DNA of 64,000 bases from Photobacterium carnosum. Its GTDB lineage: Bacteria > Pseudomonadota > Gammaproteobacteria > Enterobacterales > Vibrionaceae. The position numbers and the translations under genes were made by a program. Location of the stretch: contig NZ_NPIB01000025.1 of NCBI RefSeq assembly GCF_002849605.1, positions 1-64,000 of the forward strand. Reading direction: 5' to 3'. The number at the start of each line of letters is the position of its first letter. The first letter of the stretch is position 1. This document shows, in pieces, positions 10,457-19,291 of the stretch. Under the pieces are notes generated by a model, which saw nothing but the letters and a program-made list of their open reading frames with translations, had not been told where the DNA came from and did not search any database.

Positions 10457-11973
10457 TAGTCTTCCCTCGGAAGGGATAAAACAACAATTAAACCACCATC
10501 TTGATGATTTTTAAGTATTAATTTTCCATGGTGGCTGAGTACGATATTACGAACGATACTTAAACCTAATCCTGTACCTTCTTGTTTTTCATGTGCGACA
10601 CGAAAGTAAGGTTCAAATACTTTTTCTCTTAGTTCATCTGGAATACCTTTACCGTAATCTCGAAATTGAATAGTAACCTGATCATTATGATCGCTGAGTG
10701 AGATATCTACACTATTACCGTATTTAACCGCATTTTCCATTAAGTTGTTGAGCATGCGTTTGAAAGCTACTGGCTTACCCAATAGGGGAGCATTAAGTAT
10801 TCCGTGAAGAAAAACTCGAGGTTTGTCTGCATTATAGATTTGGCTGAGTTCTTTTAATATGACTTCTATATCGACTTGTACGAGTTGTTCTTTTATATCT
10901 GTATTTTTTATGTAATGTAGAGCGCCTTCTACCATAAACTCTAATTCATTAAGTGAACGTTTAAATTTTTCTTTCTCTGCTTCATTTTCTAGCATTTCTA
11001 TACGTAACTTAAGACATGCAATAGGGGTTTTAAGATCGTGTGAAATAGTACCAAAAAGTAGATCTCTATCGCGAATATATGCTCGTATACTTCTATTCAT
11101 GGTATTAAATGCATGTACTGCCGCGACAAGTTCACCACTTCCTTCTTCTTTGATAATGTGTGCATCCATTTTATTTCCCATCATTTTTGCTGCTTGAGCT
11201 AATTTATTAATTGGACGTATTTCGTGACGAACTAAAAACCAAGTACAAAGAAGAATGCTTATAGATGTGAGTAAAATAAAATTGAATTGACGAGAGTCTA
11301 AAAATTGAATTTCGAGATCAATATATGGAGCAGGAAGATTTGTCGCTAAATATAACCATTGTTCATGGGTATCGACGTTACTTTGCTTTTCTGTTGGAAG
11401 TCGAAATTGCATGACCAACACTGGTGGATCATGTTTTGCTTTTTCAATGGTATATCGAGCAAATGCTCGAGGAATATCATCCAATGGTACTTCTGCATCA
11501 TAAGCCCTAAGTTGATCCCGCCTTGTGAAATCAACATTGATATCTATTTTTTCATCTAGAAAATCAATAAGATTGTGTGTGATCTTTGTCGTTAAAGCTT
11601 GTTTTAATTCTGTTTCTGGTAGTCCTGATATTGGGATCGACTTACTATTGAGAGAAATGAAAAATCGAGTTCCGCCCATACTTCTATTTTGCTCTAAAAC
11701 TAAATGACGACTGGCTTTAGGAAGTTTTTGATAATATGACACAGTGTAGGCGGCCATTGAGGCTATGTTTTCTAACGCAACCTCTAAGCCTTCTTTTTCT
11801 TTCAGATATATATTGCTATACCAAACCGCACTTGTAATAATTTGCGACGAGAGAATCACCAAAGAAAGCATGATGATGAATCTACTGGCTAATCCTAAAG
11901 GGAAAACTTTATGATAGAAACGGTTAAATGACCAATTATTTATGCGTGTGGATGTGTGTATATTAAGACTCAT
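10456..11973 (-). CDS. Membrane sensor histidine kinase (EnvZ/HisKA type)
   Basis: 505 residues from ATG 11973. An upstream in-frame ATG at 12006 would add 11 residues; neither start has a strong ribosome site, and 11973 gives a compact 11-base overlap with the regulator gene. There are two membrane segments (about 31-50 and 231-249) around a periplasmic sensor domain of about 180 residues. HAMP follows, then HisKA with the phospho-accepting His near 312 (TISHDLKTP), and HATPase_c with N box (NLMENAVKYG), G1 (DYGKGIP) and G2 (GTGLGLSIV). All catalytic motifs are intact. It sits between the response regulator and a binding protein in one operon. Confidence 0.9.
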   Translation of the reverse strand: MSLNIHTSTRINNWSFNRFYHKVFPLGLASRFIIMLSLVILSSQIITSAVWYSNIYLKEKEGLEVALENIASMAAYTVSYYQKLPKASRHLVLEQNRSMGGTRFFISLNSKSIPISGLPETELKQALTTKITHNLIDFLDEKIDINVDFTRRDQLRAYDAEVPLDDIPRAFARYTIEKAKHDPPVLVMQFRLPTEKQSNVDTHEQWLYLATNLPAPYIDLEIQFLDSRQFNFILLTSISILLCTWFLVRHEIRPINKLAQAAKMMGNKMDAHIIKEEGSGELVAAVHAFNTMNRSIRAYIRDRDLLFGTISHDLKTPIACLKLRIEMLENEAEKEKFKRSLNELEFMVEGALHYIKNTDIKEQLVQVDIEVILKELSQIYNADKPRVFLHGILNAPLLGKPVAFKRMLNNLMENAVKYGNSVDISLSDHNDQVTIQFRDYGKGIPDELREKVFEPYFRVAHEKQEGTGLGLSIVRNIVLSHHGKLILKNHQDGGLIVVLSLPRED

Positions 11974-12670
11974 GGATAGTATCCGTATTGAGCATGTAGC
12001 CTTCATTTCGTAGAGTACGGATCACTGAGTGGTTGGTATCATCTAATTTTGTTCTTAATCGACTAACTTGAATATCAATACCTCTTTCTAAAGGCATAGC
12101 TTCACGGCCTCTAATTGTTTCAGATATTATGCTTCGGCTTAATGGCTTATTCGGGTGACGAAGAAAAAGAGTTAACAGACTAAAATCTGCACCAGAGAGC
12201 TTTCTTTCTACGCCATCTGGAGCTATTAATACTCGCATTAACATATCAAGCTTCCATTCTGAAAAGCATATATAACGTGAATGTTCTAATCCTTGACTAA
12301 ATTGTGAACGACGTAACAAGGCTTTAATTCGTGCGAGTAATTCACGAGGGCTGAATGTTTTAGTTATATAGTCATCAGCACCTAACTCAAGTCCTGTTAC
12401 CCTATCTATCTCATCTGTCACAGCAGTTAACATAATAATGGGAACATTTGATGTTTTTCGAATTCTATTGCATAAAATAAATCCGTCATCGCCAGGTAAC
12501 ATAATATCTAAAATAATAAGATGAGGTTCACTTATAGCGAGGATTTTATTCATCTCTTCGCCATCACTTGCGGTAGTGACTTTAAATCCTGACTTAGTTA
12601 GATATGCGCTTAATGCATCTCTTAAATCTTCACTATCATCAACGATAAGTACTCTTTTTTGGCAAACCAT
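11963..12670 (-). CDS. OmpR/PhoB-family response regulator
   Basis: 235 residues. The receiver domain (1-120) has acidic pair D11/D12, phospho-acceptor D55 (LIILDIMLP), T82 and K104; a winged-helix DNA-binding domain (about 135-230) follows. One oddity is T105 after the conserved lysine (YITKTFSPRE), where almost all family members have proline. It is the first gene of the operon with the kinase and the binding protein. The 5' side faces a divergent PtsG-like transporter across about 240 bases that contain a perfect 14-base palindrome and a CRP-like site, so the transporter is the natural target. That link is inferred. Confidence 0.92.
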   Translation of the reverse strand: MVCQKRVLIVDDSEDLRDALSAYLTKSGFKVTTASDGEEMNKILAISEPHLIILDIMLPGDDGFILCNRIRKTSNVPIIMLTAVTDEIDRVTGLELGADDYITKTFSPRELLARIKALLRRSQFSQGLEHSRYICFSEWKLDMLMRVLIAPDGVERKLSGADFSLLTLFLRHPNKPLSRSIISETIRGREAMPLERGIDIQVSRLRTKLDDTNHSVIRTLRNEGYMLNTDTIHES

Positions 12671-12703
12671 ATGTTACTGTCCTTGTGAATGTGTTCCATA
12701 CTA

Positions 12704-12717
12704 GATAGTGCACTATC
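12704..12717. promoter_or_regulatory. Perfect palindrome in the divergent regulator/PTS control region
   Basis: GATAGTGCACTATC is a perfect 14-base palindrome, 34 bases upstream of the response-regulator start. It could be an operator for that regulator or for another dimeric repressor; I cannot assign it. Confidence 0.45.
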
Positions 12718-12749
12718 CCAAACTATTCAGGAGACGGTACAGTAGTATT

Positions 12750-12765
12750 TGTGACTGTTATCACG
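12750..12765 (+). promoter_or_regulatory. Candidate CRP site upstream of the PTS gene
   Basis: TGTGA-CTGTTA-TCACG matches the CRP consensus TGTGA-N6-TCACA at 9 of 10 informative bases and is flanked by A/T. It lies about 150 bases before the PTS start, between two divergent units. CRP control is expected for a glucose PTS gene. Confidence 0.7.
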
Positions 12766-12907
12766 TCAATATTTATGTTTCCTCCCTTATGTAACTGAAT
12801 GGATACAAAACGATTTCCAAATGATACCTAAGCAATGGATTTTATAGATAAGATAGAAAGTGAAACACACCCAAGATGTATTAACTTTTTATTTACAAGG
12901 ACGTGTT

Positions 12908-14368
12908 ATGTTGAATTCATTATTTGGATATGCCCAAAAAATAGGTCGCTCATTAATGCTACCTGTTGCTGTATTGCCTGCTGCCGGTTTAATGCTAGGT
13001 TTAGGTAACTTTGGTTTATCACAGCATTTATTATTTCCAGATGCTTTCTGGTCTATTATGATGCAATCGGCTGATATGATTTTCAGTAATATTACGTTGC
13101 TGTTTGTTATTGGTGTTTCGATTGGGTTGGCTAAAAATAATGATGGTACTGCAGCACTAGCGGCAGTGGCTGGCTGGATTGCATTTAATGCCTCAATGGG
13201 ACGCACTGTTGTATTAAGAGGTATTGAGGTACATCAGAGTTACTTAACTCAAGTTATGGGTATAAGTAGTTTAAATACAGGTATATTTGGTTCATTGTTG
13301 ATCGGTATACTTGCCGCTTATTTCTTTAATCGATACCACACGATCAAGTTACCAGATTACCTTGCATTTTTTGCAGGTAAGCGATTTGTTCCTATCATTA
13401 CTGCTTTTACTTCTCTTTTTATTGGTATTCTTTTTGCGTATATTTGGCCATTTATAAGTCAAGCCATTTATAGTGGTATTGATGGAATTAGTAGCTTAGG
13501 TCAACCTCTGGCATTTGGTATTTATGGTTTTGTTGAGCGTGCACTTATTCCGTTAGGTCTACATCATGTATGGAATGCAGTATGGTTTTTTGAAGTCGGC
13601 AGTTATGTTAATGAAGCGGGAGATATAGTTCGTGGTGAGCTTTCACGTTTCTTTGCTGGTGATAAAAGTGCCACAGGTTTGAGTGGCGGTTTTATGTACA
13701 CTATGTGGGCGCTTCCTGCTGCTGCTTTGGCTATATATCATTGTGCAAAACCAAAGCGTAAAGTTATGGTTGGTGGTCTTATGGCTTCTGCGGCATTTAC
13801 TTCTTGGTTAACGGGTATTACAGAACCGATTGAGTTTACCTTCCTTTTCGTCGCTCCAATGCTTTATTTCATACATTGTATTCTCACAGGGGTTGCTTTT
13901 GCTATCACTAATTCTTTTGCAATCCTACATGGTACTGATTTCGCACACGGTGCTCTGCAGTTCTTTCTTTATTGGGGTTTATCAGAAAATGCAGTTTACT
14001 ATTTCATTATAGGACCACTTTGGTCGGTACTTTATTACGTCTTGTTCCGTTTTGCGATTACTCGTTTTGATATTAAAACTCCTGGGCGAGAAAATGATAT
14101 GGAATCTGAAATAGTTGAATTTGCAGGTCAAGAATTAGCAAGTAATTTAGTGGTAGCCATGGGAAGAAAAGAGAATATTATCAGTATTGACGCTTGTATT
14201 ACCCGTTTACGCGTTGAACTTAAAGATATTAACAATGCAGATATTCCTCGAATTAAGCAATTAGGTGCAATTGATGTCGTTATTGTTGGAAATAACTTAC
14301 AGGCTATATTTGGTACCCAGTCTGACAATATAAAAACTGAAATGGCGACAGTACTTAGTGCACTTTAA
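12908..14368 (+). CDS. PTS glucose-type transporter subunit IICB (PtsG-like)
   Basis: 486 residues from ATG 12908, which has AAGGA seven bases upstream; the in-frame GTG at 12860 has no such site. The N-terminal EIIC domain (about 1-380) is polytopic and carries the family signatures LPDYLAFFAGKRFVPI, GLHHVWN and GITEPIEF. The linker is KTPGREN and the EIIB domain has phospho-Cys 430 (IDACITRLRV). No EIIA domain is fused, so a separate Crr-type EIIA is needed. Sequence features (AFGIYGF, QAIFGT-SDNIKTEM) favour PtsG over NagE, so glucose is the likely substrate, though specificity is not certain. It is divergent from a sugar-binding-protein two-component operon. Confidence 0.88.
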   Translation: MLNSLFGYAQKIGRSLMLPVAVLPAAGLMLGLGNFGLSQHLLFPDAFWSIMMQSADMIFSNITLLFVIGVSIGLAKNNDGTAALAAVAGWIAFNASMGRTVVLRGIEVHQSYLTQVMGISSLNTGIFGSLLIGILAAYFFNRYHTIKLPDYLAFFAGKRFVPIITAFTSLFIGILFAYIWPFISQAIYSGIDGISSLGQPLAFGIYGFVERALIPLGLHHVWNAVWFFEVGSYVNEAGDIVRGELSRFFAGDKSATGLSGGFMYTMWALPAAALAIYHCAKPKRKVMVGGLMASAAFTSWLTGITEPIEFTFLFVAPMLYFIHCILTGVAFAITNSFAILHGTDFAHGALQFFLYWGLSENAVYYFIIGPLWSVLYYVLFRFAITRFDIKTPGRENDMESEIVEFAGQELASNLVVAMGRKENIISIDACITRLRVELKDINNADIPRIKQLGAIDVVIVGNNLQAIFGTQSDNIKTEMATVLSAL

Positions 14369-14480
14369 TGAGGGTAGAGTTTTATAATATTGAGATCAAA
14401 AGTATATTAAATTGAAATTATTTAAACCGAATATAGTAAGAATCTGTAAATTATTATTTAATAAGTAAATAAGGAATACC

Positions 14481-15419
14481 ATGAACAGGATGTTATTTAA
14501 ATTTATATTGCCTATTATGCTTAGTCTAGGTGCACAAAATGCTACTGCTGATATTTATAATCTTGAAGGGAAAGAAAATTTAATCATTATTAGTCCTCAT
14601 CAGGATGATGCTTTACTCACTTTTGGTGGATATCTTCAGTTCTTAAAAAATGCGGGTAAACTTGATTCCGTTAGAACTGAAATAAATGTCATGATTGGTT
14701 TATCTAATTATTCAACTAATTGGCATAACGTTATTTCTGAGCACCGTATTATGCATATCGCTCAAAATCGTTATTCAGAAGATCTTACTGGTTTATCTGA
14801 ACTTTTAGGTGGATGGGATAAATTTCGTTATAAAATACAAGGTCTTTGGGATGCACCATTACGAGGTTATGAAGGTGGTGTTACTGCTGGTGGCGGCTCA
14901 TCTGGTACATTTAAAGATTTTCGTTTAGAAGAAATTGCTGAATTTAATCATGCTGTAGAAATTATTAAACCCATGCTAATTAATGATAAATCATTTGTTC
15001 TTGTTCCTATTGCTAACGGTAATCATATTGATCATTTCATCATGAAAGAAGCAGTAATTAAAGCCGCTTATGCTCTTGGTGATAAAGCTCAAGCAACTAT
15101 TATTTTTGGACAAGATCAGCCATATACAGGCGCTAATCCTAGTGATGAAAATAATGAAATTAATGCATTGATAAAACGTTTACCACCTAATTCAATAACT
15201 AAAAACTATGTATCACTAGCTAAAGATAGTAATGGTGAAACATCAAAACTTCGGATATATAAAAAAGATTATTTTACACAATATGATGAAGGGTATTTAA
15301 CTCCTTTAGAAAATAATATTGAAGAAATACTTTATATTTGGAAACCAGAGACCTATAAATTTGTTCAAAGTCATGCTGATTGTCGAGACGATCAAATATT
15401 CTGTCAATTAGCGCAATAA
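14481..15419 (+). CDS. Exported PIG-L/LmbE-family deacetylase
   Basis: 312 residues with a signal peptide (cleavage near NATA-DI). The zinc motif is present in variant form, SPHQDDALLTFGG (H40, D42, D43; most members read HPDD). The second metal motif is NHIDH (H182, H185). By family this is an N-acetyl hydrolase acting on sugar-linked amides such as GlcNAc derivatives; substrate unknown. An exported member is unusual compared with the cytosolic LmbE/BshB types. It follows the PTS gene by 113 bases in the same direction without a visible terminator, has AAGGA before its ATG, and may be cotranscribed. Confidence 0.82.
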   Translation: MNRMLFKFILPIMLSLGAQNATADIYNLEGKENLIIISPHQDDALLTFGGYLQFLKNAGKLDSVRTEINVMIGLSNYSTNWHNVISEHRIMHIAQNRYSEDLTGLSELLGGWDKFRYKIQGLWDAPLRGYEGGVTAGGGSSGTFKDFRLEEIAEFNHAVEIIKPMLINDKSFVLVPIANGNHIDHFIMKEAVIKAAYALGDKAQATIIFGQDQPYTGANPSDENNEINALIKRLPPNSITKNYVSLAKDSNGETSKLRIYKKDYFTQYDEGYLTPLENNIEEILYIWKPETYKFVQSHADCRDDQIFCQLAQ

Positions 15420-15427
15420 AGATAACT

Positions 15428-15457
15428 AAAAGCCAATGCAAATATGCGTTGGCTTTT
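15428..15457. terminator. Bidirectional terminator between the PIG-L gene and pldA
   Basis: A 13-base-pair stem (AAAAGCCAATGCA with TGCGTTGGCTTTT, one G-T pair) and a four-base loop. A- and T-rich flanks serve both convergent genes. Confidence 0.88.
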
Positions 15458-15478
15458 GTTTATTAATGATAAGGATTG

Positions 15479-16492
15479 TTAGAGCAAATCCGTTAATGCA
15501 ACACCGATACCCAGTCGTTGTTGTTTGTGATTGTAATCAATTAGGTTCTCACCATAACCCGTTGAATATTTAGTATATCCTCGCAACTTACCCCATAAAG
15601 GGAAGGTCATACCAAGTTCACCATAGCCTTTGTTCGTCGAAAAATTTTGACGACCAGTAAAACTAAATTCGTAATCTTGCCACTTATAAACAGCATTAAC
15701 TTCATAATGTCCCATAAAATCAATGACATCTGGGTTATCGTCTCCTTTGGGAGATGCTGGATTGTCTTTTTTATCTTCAGGAATTCGCCACCAAGGGCGT
15801 AGTGATAATACGAAATTCCCTTTTTCAACAATCAAATCAGTATAGACCCGGTTCCAGCTACGAGATAATCCTTGAGTACGGCCATTTGATTGATGTTCTA
15901 TGCCTAACGTTATCCACGTATTGGCTTCAAAAGGTGTCCAAGGGGTTGGTGCGAGGTAAAATAGTTCAGGGCGATAGTTGGTTTCTCTAAATGGACGTGA
16001 GATATCCTCAGCATACAGTTGCCAATATGATTTCAATGTAAACGCTGCAAATAAACCATCATTGTGAATAAATAAATCGTCATAATTTAATGGTGTTTTA
16101 AAACTGATTTGAAATTCTGCTTCAGCATTCTTCATTTTACCGCCCCATTGACTGTCCTTATAAGCAGAGTTGTTAATGCTGTCAGTCATTACGATTGGTA
16201 ATAAATAATTCATACGATGAGGCGTGATAACAAAAGGATTTAATGCGTTGTTACGTTCATCTTGTAAACGTTGAGACATAAGAGATGGCTGTGACGGCGG
16301 AACAACAGTGATAGGTGCGGTTTTAGCAATACTCTCAGAGCAGCGCGAGCGAATGTCATTCAATGTTAGCATGCCATTTTGTGTTTTTACTGCATTGAGT
16401 AGGCAAGTATCATAATCTGGAGATGTGCTAGCAATGGCAGTACTTGCAATGAATAATGAAGAAGTAAAGCAAACCGTATAAATACATCTCAC
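15479..16492 (-). CDS. pldA: Outer membrane phospholipase A (OMPLA)
   Basis: 337 residues with a signal peptide (cleavage near IASTAIA). A Ser/Pro-rich N-terminal extension leads into a beta-barrel with the OMPLA catalytic residues H200 and S202 (EHQSNGRTQGLSRSWNR) and N214; the 2- and 12-residue spacings equal those of the Escherichia coli enzyme (H142, S144, N156). It hydrolyses phospholipids that reach the outer leaflet. It is convergent with the PIG-L gene. The N-terminal extension before the barrel (residues about 22-80) is longer than in the E. coli protein and holds two Cys (C30, C51). Confidence 0.93.
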   Translation of the reverse strand: MRCIYTVCFTSSLFIASTAIASTSPDYDTCLLNAVKTQNGMLTLNDIRSRCSESIAKTAPITVVPPSQPSLMSQRLQDERNNALNPFVITPHRMNYLLPIVMTDSINNSAYKDSQWGGKMKNAEAEFQISFKTPLNYDDLFIHNDGLFAAFTLKSYWQLYAEDISRPFRETNYRPELFYLAPTPWTPFEANTWITLGIEHQSNGRTQGLSRSWNRVYTDLIVEKGNFVLSLRPWWRIPEDKKDNPASPKGDDNPDVIDFMGHYEVNAVYKWQDYEFSFTGRQNFSTNKGYGELGMTFPLWGKLRGYTKYSTGYGENLIDYNHKQQRLGIGVALTDLL

Positions 16493-16618
16493 AATGATCA
16501 GTTATCCCTAAAAAATTGAAAATAAGACGTTGCTAATGAATTGTGTCTTTTATATTACGATTAGTGTACCTAATTAATCATTCAAATGAATAACATTAAG
16601 TTGAGTATTTGTAAAAAA

Positions 16619-16646
16619 AAACGCCGTCTTAAAAAAGACGGCGTTT
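16619..16646 (-). terminator. Terminator downstream of ygiQ
   Basis: A 12-base-pair perfect stem (AAACGCCGTCTT/AAGACGGCGTTT) with a four-base loop and, on the minus strand, a long T run. It lies just past the ygiQ stop. Confidence 0.9.
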
Positions 16647-16682
16647 ATTATTAAATCATTAGTTTTTTATATTCAGTGCTAA

Positions 16683-19067
16683 TTATGCACCAGTACGACT
16701 GCGCGTTGGCTTTCCATTTGGTCGTTGACCACTAGGTTTGCCATTACGATTCGCTGGGTGGCCACTGCCACTTGCTTGAGCTGGTTTACCATTACGATTA
16801 TTACTCGTATTGGTCGTGTTATTATTGCTGCCACCACGATTGCTGTTTGTGCTCGTTTGTGCAGTTCCGCCATTACGAGAGCCGCTTGCTTGAGGTTTGC
16901 CATTACTAGCCGGCTTACCATTGCGGTTACTCTGAGGGCGTTTACCATCAGTGCGAATATCAGGTTGATTTGGGTTCTTGGTCGCAAAACGTTTAGAACC
17001 ATGACGACCTGAACCACGACGCTCGGCTGGCGTCATTTCTGCTTCACTGCCAGCTTCTGGCACTAAACAGTTAGGACGATTACCGATGAGATACTTTTTA
17101 CCCATGGTAATTAACGCATCACGGATAAGAGGCCAGTTTAGTGGATCGTGGTAACGTAAGAGCGCTTTATGAAGGCGGCGTTGACGTTCACCTTTAGCGA
17201 CAAATAAATCTTCACGGCCTTTGTACTTCACTTTCTTCAACGGGTTTGTTTCTGAGTGATACATTGCCGTTGCATTACACATTGGTGATGGGTAGAAGTT
17301 TTGGACCTGATCACACTGATAATCGTTTTGTTTAAGCCATAATGCTAAGTTCAACATGTCTTCATCCGTTGAACCTGGGTGCGCTGAAATAAAGTAAGGA
17401 ATAAGGTATTGTTTTTTCCCTGCTTCTTGGCTGTACTGCTCAAACATCGATTTAAAGCGATCATAAGTGCCCATACCCGGCTTCATCATCAGATCAAGAG
17501 TGCCTTTCTCTGTGTGCTCAGGTGCAATTTTTAAGTAGCCACCCACATGGTGAGTCACAAGTTCACGGACATATTCAGGTGATTCTACGGCTAAATCATA
17601 ACGAACGCCTGATGCGATCAGGATCTTTTTAATGCCTTTAACGCCACGAGCACTGCGGTATAAATCAATCAGATGCTGATGGTCAGTGTTCAGTTTTTCA
17701 CAGATCTTAGGGAAGATACATGATGGACGACGACAGTTTGCTTCAGCGCGTGGATCAGAACAGCCTAAACGATACATGTTTGCTGTTGGGCCACCCAAAT
17801 CAGAAATAGTACCGGTAAAACCTGGAACTTTATCGCGAATATCTTCTAGTTCATGAAGAATTGATTCTTGCGAGCGGTTTTGAATAATACGGCCTTCGTG
17901 TTCAGTAATAGAACAGAAAGAACAACCACCAAAACAGCCACGCATGATGTTAACCGAGGTTTTAATCATGTCATAAGCTGGAATTTTTGCTTTACCGTAG
18001 CTTGGGTGAGGTACGCGAGCAAAAGGTAATCCAAATACAAAGTCCATTTCTTCGGTAGACAATGGAATCGGTGCACGGTTGATCCACAATTCACGATCAG
18101 CGTGTTTTTGAATTAATGCACGTCCAGAATAAGGGTTAGTTTCTAAGTGCATTACTCGGCTAGCGTGCGCATATAAAATACGGTCATTTGCCAACTTTTC
18201 ATATGATGGCAAGCGTACGACTGTATTTTCAGCATCATGACGAGATGGACGAACGTGAATAACTTGTGGTTGTTTTTCTTTTTCTTCTTTATTAGAAGCG
18301 CATGTCTCTTCGGTGGCATATGGATTTTGCATCACCATTGGACGACCAGGTTTTTCAATGCGTGATGAATCAATTTCCTGATAACGCTCAGGAATATCTT
18401 TGATCATTACCGCAGTGCCTGCAATGTTAGTTAATGACTTAATATCTTCGCCATTGGCAATACGGTGTGATACTTCAACTAGCGCCCGTTCAGCGTTACC
18501 AAATAATAAAATATCTGCTTTCGCATCCATCAATACTGAACGACGGACTTTGTCTGACCAGTAATCGTAGTGAGCGAGGCGACGTAAACTAGATTCAATA
18601 CCACCTAAAACAATAGGCGCTTCTTTATATGCTTCTCGACAGCGTTGAGAATAAACTAAGACGGCGCGGTCTGGACGTTTACCACCTTCATTATTAGGCG
18701 TGTAAGCATCATCTTTACGTAGTTTGCGATCAGCGGTATAGCGGTTGATCATTGAATCCATGTTACCAGATGTTATACCAAAATAAAGATTGGGTTGACC
18801 TAACGCCATGAAGTCATCTTTATTGTCCCATTTAGGTTGGGCAATAATACCAACGCGAAATCCTTGAGATTCTAGTAAGCGACCAATGACCGCCATACCA
18901 AAACTAGGATGGTCAACATAGGCATCACCAGTAACAATGATAATGTCACAGCTGTCCCAACCAAGTGCATCCATTTCTTTTCTAGATGTTGGTAAGAATG
19001 GGGAGGTGCCATAGCATTCAGCCCAATACTTAGGATAGCTATCAATAGGAGTTACTTTAGTGTGCAT
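16683..19067 (-). CDS. ygiQ: YgiQ-family radical SAM protein
   Basis: 794 residues. The N-terminal B12-like/DUF domain ([17 protein letters not shown]) is followed by a radical SAM core with the CxxxCxxC cluster ligands in [19 protein letters not shown] and later Cys-rich segments ([13 protein letters not shown]). This is the UPF0313/YgiQ family; the reaction is not established. The last 110 or so residues are low complexity: repeated NGKP units rich in Asn, Gly, Ser and Lys, probably disordered and possibly nucleic-acid binding. The family core is about 680-740 residues, so the tail explains the extra length. It is monocistronic with its own terminator. Confidence 0.92.
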   Translation of the reverse strand: MHTKVTPIDSYPKYWAECYGTSPFLPTSRKEMDALGWDSCDIIIVTGDAYVDHPSFGMAVIGRLLESQGFRVGIIAQPKWDNKDDFMALGQPNLYFGITSGNMDSMINRYTADRKLRKDDAYTPNNEGGKRPDRAVLVYSQRCREAYKEAPIVLGGIESSLRRLAHYDYWSDKVRRSVLMDAKADILLFGNAERALVEVSHRIANGEDIKSLTNIAGTAVMIKDIPERYQEIDSSRIEKPGRPMVMQNPYATEETCASNKEEKEKQPQVIHVRPSRHDAENTVVRLPSYEKLANDRILYAHASRVMHLETNPYSGRALIQKHADRELWINRAPIPLSTEEMDFVFGLPFARVPHPSYGKAKIPAYDMIKTSVNIMRGCFGGCSFCSITEHEGRIIQNRSQESILHELEDIRDKVPGFTGTISDLGGPTANMYRLGCSDPRAEANCRRPSCIFPKICEKLNTDHQHLIDLYRSARGVKGIKKILIASGVRYDLAVESPEYVRELVTHHVGGYLKIAPEHTEKGTLDLMMKPGMGTYDRFKSMFEQYSQEAGKKQYLIPYFISAHPGSTDEDMLNLALWLKQNDYQCDQVQNFYPSPMCNATAMYHSETNPLKKVKYKGREDLFVAKGERQRRLHKALLRYHDPLNWPLIRDALITMGKKYLIGNRPNCLVPEAGSEAEMTPAERRGSGRHGSKRFATKNPNQPDIRTDGKRPQSNRNGKPASNGKPQASGSRNGGTAQTSTNSNRGGSNNNTTNTSNNRNGKPAQASGSGHPANRNGKPSGQRPNGKPTRSRTGA

Positions 19068-19241
19068 GTTTTGACCTCTGTATTTTGAGGCGGGAATTAT
19101 AGCGGCTCATAAAAAGGCTGGCTAGTGATTATAAATATTGATGTTAAACAAAGTTTTTAATAAATTGGCATTGGAGTTGTAACTATCGCTATTTATTGTG
19201 TGATATGAAGCGCTAATATGAATGATTTTTTTGTAATAACA

Positions 19242-19278
19242 GACGTATTGAATGTTAAAAATAATCATCCAATACGTC
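19242..19278 (-). terminator. Inverted repeat, possible terminator of the ybdG-like gene
   Basis: GACGTATTG and CAATACGTC pair perfectly, with a further ATG/CAT inside after one mismatch and an 11-base loop. It lies 14 bases past the stop codon. The minus-strand tail is T-rich but not a clean T run. Confidence 0.45.
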
Positions 19279-19291
19279 GAAAACAGCAGTG

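Noticed and set aside
16725-17017. Long ORFs on both strands over the ygiQ 3' end
   Set aside because: They come from the repetitive, GC-richer tail of ygiQ and have no ribosome site or recognisable product.
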